Source: Vibrio aestivus (GTDB taxonomy: Bacteria > Pseudomonadota > Gammaproteobacteria > Enterobacterales > Vibrionaceae). Taken from it: DNA of 64,000 bases. Shown piece by piece: positions 20,091-29,772 of this stretch (the first letter of the stretch is position 1; each line of letters opens with the position of its first letter). A program made the translations under genes and the position numbers. The stretch is from positions 62,001 through 126,000 of the forward strand of contig JYJN01000149.1 of the NCBI GenBank assembly GCA_003263845.1, read 5' to 3'. The notes under the pieces are model-generated. The model saw only the letters and a list, made by a program, of their open reading frames with translations, did not search any database and was not told the DNA's origin.

Positions 20091-20447
20091 TGATCCTTGT
20101 AATCTAGAATTCCCCGATTAGTTATGATCACCAGATAGCAGCAATTTTTAAGCGAACAAACGTGACATTCGGCAATTAGTTCTAATACTTTCGTTGATTT
20201 CACCGATATGCACTTAAATGATAGTTAACGACGAAAAATAAGTCTGGGCATACCTCACATGAATAGATTAATTTTAAACTATTTACGTGATCGACTTCTC
20301 AAATGACTCAAGGTTGAGACTTTCGCTCGCAATATACGATTCTGTCGTACTAATCACCTTTCTTAGTGCATTTTTGGTCTTGTAAAAGGTTTCTAATTGT
20401 CGCCATAACCAGTTAAAATGACCCTAATCTTATAAAAAATAACGAAT
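20091..20447 (-). promoter_or_regulatory. Divergent intergenic region: tfoX leader and HDOD-gene promoter region
   Basis: About 357 bases without a convincing gene, AT-rich, between the divergent tfoX and HDOD genes. From V. cholerae knowledge I expect the tfoX promoter with a CRP site and a structured 5' UTR that pairs with TfoR. I could not place an exact CRP site or the pairing region by eye. No strong hairpin terminator is seen. Confidence 0.4.
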
Positions 20448-21367
20448 ATGAATCATTTATCTTTCTACTGGCTACCAGAAAATAAAGAATTGCTCCTACA
20501 AGGGATTGAGAGCGAGTTTTCCCAATTAGTTGAACAATCCATCAGCACTGGAAAAATATCTCTCCCTCCTATCCCTAATGCTGTTCTTAAAATCCAAAGG
20601 CTTTGCTCTCTCGAATCCACCGGCGTTTCAGACATCGCAGAGTGCTTACTCGAAGACCCTGCTTAGCGGCCATTGTTGTTAGAGTTGCTAACTCAGTCAT
20701 CTTTAATCGCCGTAACATCACATGTACTGACTTAATCACAGCGGTATCTCGTCTTGGTATTCTAAGAGTACGCGACATCGTTACTGCGCAAGCGATTGAG
20801 CAGCTCAAACATTCAGTGAACCTGAGTCAAGAATGTAACTCCATCCTGCAAGATAGTGCGCACAATTCACGTGAGCTGGCTGCTGCGATGGTGATGGTTA
20901 CAAAAGGTTACCGCGAGAGCGGAGAGCCTCAATTTCAGCATTTAGAAGCCGACAAAGCTTTGCTTTCAGGCCTACTGGCTGATATTGGACTGTTTTGTCT
21001 TGTTAACGAATACTACCTGTATCTTGAGCGAGGCAATTATTTAGACGAGCAAATCGCTCTTCAAATTTTTAATTCTCAATGTTCAATCGCAAGTAAACAA
21101 GTATTGAGTAGCTGGGGCTTTGACCAAGACTTTATCGAAGTCGCAACCAATCAAGACAGCCCAAATCCTGCGTATGAGTTCAGCTATATTGATGTCGCAA
21201 GAATGGCCAATCACATACTTATGTTCCGCCGCCAAGATACCGAGCTTGATGATCACTTTGTTGAGTTCGACGTGACTGGTGCAGACGTTATGTACAAGCT
21301 AAGCAACCTTAGTGAAGCGGAGTTCCGTACTCAAATCGATGAAGTGATTAACGCAAGCGGACTCTAA
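20448..21367 (+). CDS. HDOD-domain protein (frameshift)
   Basis: About 306 residues with an HDOD domain: SLPPIPNAVLKIQRLCSLE, then LAAIVVRVANSVIFNRRNI, LGILRVRDIVTAQAIEQL and LLADIGLFCLVNEYYLY. HDOD proteins resemble HD phosphodiesterases without the metal site and act as signalling adaptors; the target is unknown. One G is missing near 20662 (EDPG-LAAIV), the only break. It is unrelated in detail to the second HDOD protein at 39.4 kb. It is followed by lysO after 37 bp. Confidence 0.85.
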
Positions 21368-21404
21368 TCACTACAAAGTTTACCTTTAAGTTGTAGGAAC
21401 ACTC

Positions 21405-22310
21405 ATGTTTTCAGGGATGATTTTCATTTTCGCACCACTGGTTGTGGGCTATCTTATTTCTATTGAGCGTGCTCAAACTCTCGAAAAGATCAATGTCACC
21501 ACCTCTCGCCTCATCTACCTGATATTAGCTTTAATGGGCTTAAGCTTGGCGGCACTAGATAACTTGGGGCAAAACCTACAAGCTATCTTGAAATATACCT
21601 TTGTCTTCTTTAGCGTCATTAGCTTGTCGAATCTGTTAGCTCTCCCTCTTGTCGACAAACTTCTACCGATTGAAACCGACTCGCATCAAAAGAAGCTTCC
21701 GCTATCCGCCATGGCAATGGAGTCTGCTCGCCTAATATTCGTCGTTGGTGGCGGATTAATCGCAGGTCTTGTGTTGCCGATTGGACTGGAATGGGTGGAT
21801 ACCGCCAGCGAGTGGATTCTGTTTGTTCTGCTGTTCTTTATCGGCATCCAGCTTAGAAACAGCGGGCTCACGCTTAAGCAAATCCTCATCAACAAACATG
21901 GGTTAGTGATCGCTTGTCTTATCATCATCACCTCGTTGCTAGGAGGCATCATTTCCGCTTTGCTCCTTGATATCAATATTTACCAAGGGCTAGCTATGGC
22001 ATCAGGATTCGGTTGGTACTCACTAGCAGGGATATTGATGGGTGATGCGTTCGGGCCCGTATTTGGTGGCGCTTCATTTATGATTGAGCTGCTGCGCGAG
22101 CTATTTGCACTGGTATTAATCCCTATGTTCATCCGCTCAAAGCCCTGCACCTCCATTGGCTATGCGGGCGCAACTGCAATGGACTTCACTCTACCTGTCA
22201 TTCAATCGACAGGTGGCGTTCGATGCGTCCCTATCGCCATTGTTAGTGGATTTATACTCAGCTTGCTGGTACCGGTACTAATGCTGTTTTTTGTGTCATT
22301 GGCCGGATAA
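21405..22310 (+). CDS. lysO: LysO/YbjE-family L-lysine exporter
   Basis: About 301 residues with eight or more hydrophobic helices. It has the DUF340/LysO signatures IGIQLRNSG and the conserved block SGFGWYSLAGILMGDAFGPVFGGASF, followed by ELFALVLIPMF and GATAMDFTLPVIQSTGG, which are close to E. coli LysO (YbjE), an L-lysine exporter. Inner membrane. It may be co-transcribed with the HDOD gene upstream (37-bp gap). Function is assigned from family identity; export of thialysine or lysine has not been tested here. Confidence 0.85.
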   Translation: MFSGMIFIFAPLVVGYLISIERAQTLEKINVTTSRLIYLILALMGLSLAALDNLGQNLQAILKYTFVFFSVISLSNLLALPLVDKLLPIETDSHQKKLPLSAMAMESARLIFVVGGGLIAGLVLPIGLEWVDTASEWILFVLLFFIGIQLRNSGLTLKQILINKHGLVIACLIIITSLLGGIISALLLDINIYQGLAMASGFGWYSLAGILMGDAFGPVFGGASFMIELLRELFALVLIPMFIRSKPCTSIGYAGATAMDFTLPVIQSTGGVRCVPIAIVSGFILSLLVPVLMLFFVSLAG

Positions 22311-22360
22311 CCACCCTTTATCAACTAGCCTAAAATAAGGTATGTTGCTTGAGCAAATGC

Positions 22361-22414
22361 CCAACCAACCTCAAGATGCGTGGTTCAGAACGTAACTTGA
22401 AGTCACTTGGGTAT
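22361..22414. repeat. Imperfect inverted repeat of a putative Vibrio intergenic family
   Basis: The right arm reads CTTGAAGTCACTTGGGT and the left arm reads ACCAACCTCAAGATGC. Both are variants of a core (ACCCAAGTGACTTCAAGATG) also recognisable in the perfect hairpin at 27229-27263. There is no coding potential and no T-tract, so it is not a terminator. Confidence 0.5.
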
Positions 22415-22440
22415 TACTAAAACAATAACAAGGATTTTGT

Positions 22441-22953
22441 ATGAAACGCCTACTTATAGCCCTACTCCTCACTGCCTCCTCAACGGCGGCGAGCGCTGCA
22501 GACAAATCTTGCTTAGCCGAAAAATATGATGGTTACATCGATGCATCACTCGCGTGGTACCAAGATTTGGCAGAACTAACCACGACTCAATACCCAGAAC
22601 TGGCTGAAGTGAGTGACTGGTTTTTAGAAGGTCGCAAACATCACTTTGAACTTAACCGCACTGCTGTTCACTACTACCTTGACAACGAGCCGAGCAAAGT
22701 CGCAACAGAGCAGTCAGTAGAATCTTGGCTGAAGCTGTCTCAGCAAGACGTTAAGCAGCTATCTGAACGTGACGACGAGTTAGGTAAAATTGCAAAAGCA
22801 ACGTTCACTGATCGCCAATCGAAACCACACCCAAAAAACTATGAGCTTCGCTCGGCATTTGCTGATCTGCTCAGCCATCCGAAGCAAATCGATACCATTC
22901 TACAAAAGTACAATCAAGCCATTGCGGATGTCACGAAAGTCCAATGCGACTGA
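22441..22953 (+). CDS. Secreted/periplasmic protein of unknown function
   Basis: 170 residues with a signal peptide (MKRLLIALLLTASSTAASAA, cleavage near AADKSC). The mature protein is helical and charged, with two Cys (KSCLAEKY near the start and VQCD at the end) positioned to pair. It contains WYQDLAELTTTQYPELAEV, typical of small Vibrio periplasmic proteins I have seen annotated only as hypothetical. No enzymatic motif. Monocistronic; a terminator lies about 75 bp downstream. Confidence 0.75.
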   Translation: MKRLLIALLLTASSTAASAADKSCLAEKYDGYIDASLAWYQDLAELTTTQYPELAEVSDWFLEGRKHHFELNRTAVHYYLDNEPSKVATEQSVESWLKLSQQDVKQLSERDDELGKIAKATFTDRQSKPHPKNYELRSAFADLLSHPKQIDTILQKYNQAIADVTKVQCD

Positions 22954-23028
22954 GTTAGGCTAGCAATCTTAAGTCAATCTTAGATTGCACCGAATTCTTC
23001 TACTGGCACCGCTCAAAAGCGATAAATT

Positions 23029-23046
23029 ACGGGACATTAGTCCCGT
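23029..23046 (+). terminator. Terminator upstream of panP
   Basis: Stem ACGGGAC / GTCCCGT, ATTA loop, followed by TTTCGTTT. It ends transcription of the periplasmic protein gene. Confidence 0.75.
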
Positions 23047-23094
23047 TTTCGTTTAGATTGTGCCGCTTGCAACAATCAAATTTAATATAGCAGT

Positions 23095-24735
23095 ATGGTA
23101 TCAGAACAGAAAACCGTCGACGTAAACTTTGAAAGTCTACTTCGTATTTTCACTGTCCCAGAAGGGCCAGATTCAACACTGACTAAAATTGAAGAGTCTC
23201 TCTCGCAAAACCTTAACCAGTTTCTGCGTGAGCATATCGTTGCCGAAGAAAAACCGCTTCGCGACATCGAAAAGGACTTTTCAAATCCTGCTATTCCTGA
23301 ACAGCCAGAGTTTGTTTCCGACCATACGGAACACCTACTCGAGAAGCTCGTTGCTCAGTCTGTTCACACTTCTGCACCTAGCTTTATCGGTCACATGACC
23401 TCTGCTTTGCCTTACTTTTTGATGCCGCTTTCAAAGATCATGATTGCGCTCAACCAAAACTTGGTGAAGATTGAAACCTCAAAAGCGTTTACACCATTGG
23501 AACGTCAGGTTCTAGGTATGCTTCATCGCCTCATTTACGGACAAGGCGATGCGTTTTACTCTAAGTGGATGCACAGCGCAAACCATTCGCTTGGGGCATT
23601 TTGCTCTGGCGGCACCATCGCAAATATCACAGCGCTATGGGTCGCAAGAAACAACGCATTGTGTGCAAAAGACGGGTTCACGGGAGTAGAGAAAGAAGGC
23701 TTGTTCCAAGCCATGAAACACTACAACTACGAAGGACTCGCAATTCTTGTCTCTGAGCGCGGACACTATTCTCTGAAGAAGGCGGCGGACGTTCTTGGCA
23801 TTGGTCAAAATAGTTTGGTACCGGTTAAAACTGATTCAAACAACAAGATTTGTCCAGACGCCCTAGAAGCTAAAATCGCCGAGCTAAAAGCACAAAAAAT
23901 TAAGCCTTTTGCCGTCATTGGCGTTGCCGGTACGACAGAGACAGGCACCATCGACCCACTGGAAGAGATGGCGAAAATCTGTAAGCGCGAACAGTGCCAC
24001 TTCCATGTTGATGCGGCTTGGGGTGGCGCAACCTTAATGTCTAACACTCATCGTCCTCTACTGAAAGGCATTGAGCTTGCCGATTCAGTGACCATCGACG
24101 CGCACAAACAGCTGTACATTCCGATGGGCGCAGGCATGGTTTTGTTTAAAAACCCAGATGACATGAGCTCGATTGAACATCACGCCCAATACATTTTGCG
24201 TAAGGGCTCTAAAGACTTAGGTAGCCATACACTAGAAGGCTCTCGTTCAGGCATGGCTATGCTCGTTTATGCGGCAATGCACATCATTAGCCGACCTGGT
24301 TATGAGCTTCTGATCGACCAAAGCATTGCCAAGGCGCGCTACTTTGCCAATCTCATCAAGCAGCAAGACGACTTTGAGCTGGTTTCTGAGCCAGAGCTGT
24401 GTCTATTAACCTACCGCTATGTGCCGCAGTCTCTGCGTCAAGTGTTGCCAAAAGCAACTGTAGAACAAAAAGCCCAAATCAACGAAAAGCTAAATGCGCT
24501 GACCAAATTTGTTCAAAAACGCCAGCGTGAAACGGGTAAATCTTTTGTTTCTCGTACGCGTTTGAATCCAATCAATTGGGGCCAACAAAATACGATTGTG
24601 TTTAGAGTGGTGTTAGCTAACCCGCTAACCAGCTACGATATTCTTCAATCCGTACTCAAAGAACAGCGTGACATTGCCAAAACCGCGTCGACTCTCATCT
24701 CCGAACTTGAGTCATTGGCAGCGCAAATTTGTTAG
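23095..24735 (+). CDS. panP: PanP: PLP-dependent aspartate 1-decarboxylase (group II decarboxylase)
   Basis: 546 residues, a type II PLP decarboxylase of the glutamate/aspartate group. Motifs are GHMTSALPYFLMPLSKIM, GAFCSGGTIANITALW, FHVDAAWGGATLMS and the PLP Lys in TIDAHKQLYIPMGAG. It has long been annotated as glutamate decarboxylase in Vibrio, but the Vibrio protein was later shown to supply beta-alanine from aspartate (PanP), replacing PanD in pantothenate synthesis (from memory). No membrane segments; cytosolic. The ATG at 23095 has a weak ribosome site. The frame is intact. Confidence 0.88.
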   Translation: MVSEQKTVDVNFESLLRIFTVPEGPDSTLTKIEESLSQNLNQFLREHIVAEEKPLRDIEKDFSNPAIPEQPEFVSDHTEHLLEKLVAQSVHTSAPSFIGHMTSALPYFLMPLSKIMIALNQNLVKIETSKAFTPLERQVLGMLHRLIYGQGDAFYSKWMHSANHSLGAFCSGGTIANITALWVARNNALCAKDGFTGVEKEGLFQAMKHYNYEGLAILVSERGHYSLKKAADVLGIGQNSLVPVKTDSNNKICPDALEAKIAELKAQKIKPFAVIGVAGTTETGTIDPLEEMAKICKREQCHFHVDAAWGGATLMSNTHRPLLKGIELADSVTIDAHKQLYIPMGAGMVLFKNPDDMSSIEHHAQYILRKGSKDLGSHTLEGSRSGMAMLVYAAMHIISRPGYELLIDQSIAKARYFANLIKQQDDFELVSEPELCLLTYRYVPQSLRQVLPKATVEQKAQINEKLNALTKFVQKRQRETGKSFVSRTRLNPINWGQQNTIVFRVVLANPLTSYDILQSVLKEQRDIAKTASTLISELESLAAQIC

Positions 24736-25045
24736 CAGGTCAGTTAGAAGCCAATAACTGAAACTTTCTTTCGTTTTCCTGTAATTAGAATGACAATTTA
24801 GGTGATTTTTTCACCATTAACGACCGCTTCGAACAGCATTTTTGTAGTTTAAACAAAATAATGTTTGAGGCGGGTCAAATTCTAGTCCTTTTCCCTTCCT
24901 TAAACTAACGATAAATCTTATAGTTAGAACTATACTTTTAGTTATGGCGTTGGTGCTATCTTACCTTAGGAGTTTTGATTGATTCCTACCCCTTTTGGGA
25001 ATACGGTTTGACCAACGAGTTGTTCTCTATGCCCTCGTGAACACT
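24736..25045 (+). promoter_or_regulatory. hexR upstream region with a possible HexR-like operator
   Basis: About 310 bases without a gene between panP and hexR. At 24843-24857 there is TGTAGTTTAAACAAA, which matches 10 of 15 positions of the gammaproteobacterial HexR consensus as I remember it (TGTAATTAAATTACA) and contains the palindrome GTTTAAAC at 24847-24854. It could mediate autoregulation, but the match is weak. No other feature is convincing. Confidence 0.3.
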
Positions 25046-25899
25046 ATGAATACATTAGAAAAAATTCAGAAAAACCTGGAAAACTTTAGCAAGTCTGAAA
25101 GAAAGGTAGCAGAAGTTATTATGGCTTCTCCTCAGACAGCTATCCACTCGAGCATTGCTACGCTAGCCAAAATGGCGGATGTGAGTGAGCTACTGTTAAC
25201 CGTTTTTGCCGCCGCCTAGATACTAAAGGCTTCCCTGACTTTAAGTTACATCTAGCTCAAAGCCTTGCAAACGGCACTCCGTATGTAAACCGTAACGTTG
25301 AAGAAGACGATGGCCCTGATGCATACAGCCACAAAATCTTCGAATCGACAATGGCTTGTTTGGATGTGGCGAAGAACAGCTTAGATCCGATGCAAGTTAA
25401 CCGCGCGGTGGACCTGCTTACTCAAGCTAAACGCATTTCGTTTTTTGGCCTGGGTGCCTCTTCTGCTGTTGCACGTGATGCTCAAAACAAGTTCATCCGT
25501 TTCAACATTCCAATTACCTGTTTCGAAGACATTGTCATGCAGCGTATGAGCTGTATTAACAGTTCAGATAACGATGTGATTGTTCTAATTTCTCATACTG
25601 GCCGCACTAAGAGCCAAGTGGAGATCGCTCATCTGGCAAAAGAGAACGGTGCTACTGTCATCGCTATTACAGCGAAAGACTCGCCGCTAGATAAAGCAAG
25701 TTCGCTGTCTATTTCTCTTGATGTGCCAGAAGATACTGATGTGTACATGCCAATGGCAAGTCGCGTGGTGCAAATGACCGTTATCGATGTACTGGCTACT
25801 GGCTTCACGCTTCGTCGTGGTACTGGCTTTAGAGAGAACTTGAAGCGCGTTAAAGATGCGTTGAAAGATTCGCGCTACGACAAGTTAGCTCAATACTAA
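25046..25899 (+). CDS. hexR: HexR: RpiR-family regulator of central carbon metabolism (frameshift)
   Basis: About 284 residues: an N-terminal RpiR helix-turn-helix (MNTLEKIQKNLENFSKSERK, MADVSEPTVNRFCRRLDTKG) and a SIS sugar-phosphate-binding domain (ISFFGLGASSAVARDAQNKF, VLISHTGRTKSQVEIA). This fits HexR, the KDPG-responsive regulator of the Entner-Doudoroff and glycolytic genes in Vibrio and Shewanella. The start is ATG 25046. One C is missing near 25190, between VSE and PTVNRF, corrupting the helix-turn-helix; the remainder is intact in the other frame. A terminator follows. Confidence 0.92.
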
Positions 25900-25917
25900 G
25901 CTGAAATTAAATCTACG

Positions 25918-25944
25918 AAAAACGGAGCTATTGCTCCGTTTTTT
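25918..25944 (+). terminator. Bidirectional terminator overlapping the end of the iron-ADH gene
   Basis: Perfect 11-bp stem AAAAACGGAGC / GCTCCGTTTTT with a TATT loop and T-tract. It ends hexR, and its stem contains the TAG stop (25928-25930) of the convergent gene. Confidence 0.85.
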
Positions 25945-27193
25945 GATCGCTTGCGACTTGCCTAGATACCTGCTTTTCATCATGCACGAGTTCAAAGCCA
26001 GTCATCACTCTTTCGTTACCTGACGACGACCCGCATTCACCATCGCATTGGCAAACCTGATTAAGAATGAACACAAGTCGATCGTCTGTAATGGGGATTG
26101 GGTTTCCTCTGATAGCAACAGACATCAAGCATCTTCGGCCACTTTCTCAAATGATGTCGCACACACGCCAAAATGGCTCAGCTGCGGAAGTTCAAGCTTA
26201 TCGAGCATCATCTGCACCCACAAAATACCGTCTTGCACGCCGGCATTGTGTCTTCCCGTTAATATCTGAGCCAAAGTGCCATAGCGCCTGACGACATCTT
26301 TCCTTTTCGCAGCGATTGCGGCATCGATATTCTCTCTCATAACATAAGGGGCTAACCGAGCGGTGATGATACTATGCGGTGCGTCCAGTTTTCCGGTTAG
26401 AGACGCGGCAAGGCCATGAGCGGCACCTAGCTTGGCATTGGAGCTTGCCATACCCGCAAGTAAAGCGGCGAAGGACAAATCGGAGCGCGCCTGAGGGTTA
26501 TCATGCATACAAGCTTGCAGCAAGGAGCGACCAAGGCGTCGTAATCCCTCTTCACACACCATGTCTGACAGCGGATTAGGATCACCACACACGTAAGATT
26601 CCATCAAACGGGTAAAGACTTCCATAGCCCCACGACCAGAAAGGTACTGATTCATTCCATAAGTTAAGGTCGGATCGACAATCGCCACATCAGCGAGCAT
26701 ATCTGGGCTTCGTAGACTAACTTTTACCTGATCTTGGCCAGATCGAAGAACAGCATTTTTAGTGACTTCCGATCCCGTGCTCGCATTGGTGGGAATCGCA
26801 ATATAGGCAAGTGGTTTGGTTTTGAGTGGAACATTGCGCCCCACCACTTCAACATAATCGTAAACATCCCCTTGGTTAGGGATAATTGCGGCGAGTGCCT
26901 TCCCCATATCAAGCACACTACCACCGCCAATCGCGACCACCATATCAGGTTTAAAACGCCGACCGTTAATGGCCGTTTCTTCAACCATAGTGATGTTTGG
27001 CTCGCCAGAAATTGAGACATGTTGATAGCGCATATTTTGCGTTTTGAAGATATTCAACAATGACATTTGAACGTGACAGATCCTTTCCAGTCACCAGCAA
27101 GACACTGTAACCAAACTGGTTTAGTACGGACAGCGACGATTCCAAAGCGCCCTCACCAAAGATGATTCGAGTCGACGTCATGAACTGAAACAT
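25928..27193 (-). CDS. Iron-containing alcohol dehydrogenase-fold protein with altered metal ligands (two frameshifts)
   Basis: Group III (Fe-ADH) fold: N-terminal TSTRIIFGEGALESSL, the nucleotide-binding GGGSVLDMGKALAA and TNASTGSEVTKNAVL. The usual metal-ligand segment 'GMDALTHAIE' reads AMEVFTRLMESY, so the expected Asp is Glu and the expected His is Arg. The other two His ligands remain (AAHGLAASL and APHSIITA, 14 residues apart). The C-terminus has an unusual Cys group (QVCQCDGEC), after a base missing near 26127. One extra base near 27067 breaks the N-terminal part. An active dehydrogenase is uncertain. Confidence 0.8.
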
Positions 27194-27563
27194 ACCAATC
27201 CTCCATGAAAACTTTGTCTACTTCTTAAACCTAAGTAACCTCGAGATGTGAGGTTACTTAGGTATAGCTTGCCTGTAGCGTTTGAAAATAAACTTGACCA
27301 AGTGCAAGTTGCTAACATAAACCACAATTAAATTGTGACTTTGTGCTCCGCTGCACCTCATACTAAGAGTAATTGTTTGAAACCTCACCACATACACTAA
27401 TAATAGGTGTTTCCTATCGCAGCGAAAGGCAAATCCATCTTTATTTCCGAACCTAATTCGGGCATAGTTTCTGGTAACAAATAAAGGAGCACGGTGTATG
27501 TAGGTAAACATATATCATTAACCCTTCTTTTATAATGAATCAGATATCAAGAGGAATTTGTAT
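27194..27563 (+). other. Intergenic region upstream of grxA
   Basis: About 370 bases between the divergent iron-ADH and grxA genes. It holds the inverted repeat at 27229-27263 and the grxA ribosome site (GAGGA at 27551-27555). Short open frames on the minus strand here have no codon or family support and I reject them. Confidence 0.6.
27229..27263. repeat. Perfect 14-bp inverted repeat, putative Vibrio intergenic repeat
   Basis: Arms ACCTAAGTAACCTC and GAGGTTACTTAGGT with a 7-nt loop, no T-tract. The left arm plus loop resembles the core of the imperfect repeat at 22361-22414. Confidence 0.6.
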
Positions 27564-27830
27564 ATGTTCGTAGTTATCTTCGGTCGCCCAGCTTGCCCAT
27601 TCTGTGTACGCGCTAAAGAGCACGCAGAAACACTAAAAGCTCAACGTGACGACTTCAACTACCGTTATGTTGATATTCACGCTGAAGGAATCAGCAAAGC
27701 TGACCTAGAAAAAACTGTAGGTAAGCCAGTGGAAACGGTTCCTCAAATCTTCGTTGATCAAGAGCACATCGGTGGTTGTGATGACTTCGAAGCCTACGCA
27801 AAAGAGCACCTAGGCCTTTTTGCTGAGTAA
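27564..27830 (+). CDS. grxA: Glutaredoxin 1
   Basis: 88 residues, start ATG 27564 with GAGGA eight bases upstream. The redox site is GRPACPFC (CPFC), followed by RAKEHAETL, the cis-Pro loop VETVPQIFVDQEHIGG and C-terminal CDDFEAY. GrxA reduces ribonucleotide reductase and mixed disulfides using glutathione. A terminator follows; ybjL lies downstream as in other gammaproteobacteria. Confidence 0.95.
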   Translation: MFVVIFGRPACPFCVRAKEHAETLKAQRDDFNYRYVDIHAEGISKADLEKTVGKPVETVPQIFVDQEHIGGCDDFEAYAKEHLGLFAE

Positions 27831-27848
27831 TCAGAATTCGATTTAACT

Positions 27849-27877
27849 AACCCGCTAATTATTAGCGGGTTTTTTTA
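27849..27877 (+). terminator. Terminator of grxA
   Basis: AACCCGCTAAT / ATTAGCGGGTT followed by seven T; ends grxA. Confidence 0.88.
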
Positions 27878-28034
27878 TGTCTGTTGACAGTTCATGCCTT
27901 ACGTCAGCTAATGGAAAATAATAAATTATTTCACTTAATTTTCTCATGGATTCAGTTACAATTCGCACTCTTACCGTATACCAACTAAATTTTTGGTATA
28001 ACCTTTTTGCTGGCATAACCCATAGAGCCGCGCT

Positions 28035-29716
28035 GTGAATATCGACGTTGTACTTTTGCTTGAACAAAACCCCATCCTACTTATTTTTGTAGTCCTCGCT
28101 ATCGGCCTTGCCTTTGGTAAAATTCGATTTGGTAGCCTTGTCCTAGGTAACTCCATCGGTGTGTTATTAACTTCACTGGTCATGGGGCACTTGGGTTTCT
28201 CGTTCAATGCTGAAGCGCTCACTATTGGCTTTATGCTGTTTATCTACTGCGTGGGTATCGAAGCGGGGCCGAACTTCTTCGGTATTTTCTTTAGAGACGG
28301 AAAACACTATCTAATACTAAGCTTGGTTGTATTGGTTACCGCGATTGCGATTACCCATTTCTTCAGCCAATTCTTCGGCCTCGATTACGGCTTATCGGCA
28401 GGTATGATGGCAGGAGCACTCACTGCCACGCCGGTTCTGGTTGGTGCGCAAGACGCATTGAATTCAGGATTGGCAGAAATTCCACGTAATATGGATTTTG
28501 CGCTAGTAATAGAGAATCTATCTGTCGGCTACGCAATGGCATACTTGGTGGGGCTAGTGAGCATGATTATGTTCGCCAAGCTATTACCCAAGCTTCAAAA
28601 GCAGAACCTATCAGATTCCGCCCAGCAAATAGCTCAAGAGCGAGGCCTCGGCAGTTCCGGGCAGCGCAAAGTATATTTGCCAATTATTCGTGCTTATCGG
28701 CCGGCCCAGAGCTGATCGATTGGACCGACGGCAAGAACCTTCGCGAGTTGGGTATCTATCGCCAAACAGGCTGTTACATTGAACGTATCCGCCGTAATGG
28801 TATTTTGGCCCATCCAGACGGCGATGCGATCCTTCAAGAAGGTGATGAAATCGCGTTGGTTGGCTTTCCAGATAGCCACGCACGACTCGATCCAAGCTTC
28901 AGAAACGGCAAAGAGGTTTTCGATAGAAACTTACTCGACTTGCGGATTGTTGAAGAAGAGATCGTGGTAAAAAGTGACAGCATGGCGGGCAAGCGTTTGT
29001 CTGACTTGAACCTATCAGAGTATGGCTGTTTCCTTAACCGTGTAGTTCGTGCTCAGATTGAAATGCCGATGGACTTAGATATTGTGATCGCCAAAGGTGA
29101 TGTTCTGCAGGTGAGCGGCGAAAAGAGCCGTGTACATGGCCTCGCGGAAAAAATTGGTTTCATCTCAATTCACAGTCAAATGGCTGATCTACTCGCATTC
29201 TGTAGCTTCTTTATTCTTGGCGTAATGTTTGGCTTAATCACCATGACGTTTGGGCAAGTATCGTTCGGCCTAGGTAACGCGGTGGGTCTATTGCTCTCCG
29301 GTATCACATTAGGTTTTTTAAGAGCGAACCACCCAACCTTTGGCTATGTTCCTCAAGGGGCACTTAACATGGTTAAGGACCTCGGCCTGATGATCTTTAT
29401 GGTGGGTATTGGTTTAAGTGCTGGTGGCAAGATGTTTGAGCACCTAACTCAAGTCGGACCACAGGTAATAGGGTTGGCGCTGATCGTCAGTGTCGTTCCT
29501 GTTGCATTGGCTTACTTAGTGGGCGCATATATCCTTAAGATGAACCGCGCACTACTATTCGGTGCAATCATTGGAGCTCGAACCTGTGCACCAGCGATGG
29601 ACATTGTGAATGAGTATGCTAAGTCTACTATTCCTGCTTTGGGGTATGCGGGGACATATGCAATTGCCAATATATTAATGACGCTTGCTGGTACGCTATT
29701 AATCATCCTAAGCTAA
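28035..29716 (+). CDS. ybjL: YbjL: putative transporter of the AspT/YidE antiporter superfamily (frameshift)
   Basis: GTG start at 28035; about 561 residues. Two AspT-type membrane halves (residues ~10-190 and ~380-560; LALTGGMM-like block [15 protein letters not shown] and the matching [16 protein letters not shown]) flank two RCK_C/TrkA_C cytosolic domains ([16 protein letters not shown]..., [14 protein letters not shown]...). The fold is an aspartate:alanine exchanger relative; the substrate of YbjL is unknown. One G is missing near 28692 ([12 protein letters not shown]). The inner-membrane location follows from the helices. Confidence 0.88.
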
Positions 29717-29736
29717 TAGCACTCTCATAATGAACA

Positions 29737-29761
29737 AAAAGCCACCCAACTGGTGGCTTTT
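29737..29761 (+). terminator. Bidirectional terminator between ybjL and the Ig-like gene
   Basis: AAAAGCCACC / GGTGGCTTTT with a CAACT loop, A-tract on one side and T-tract on the other, between convergent genes. Confidence 0.85.
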
Positions 29762-29772
29762 GTCGACTAAGT

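Noticed and set aside
27254..27511. 85-codon minus-strand frame upstream of grxA
   Set aside because: Biased composition, no ribosome site, no recognisable domain, runs through an inverted repeat.
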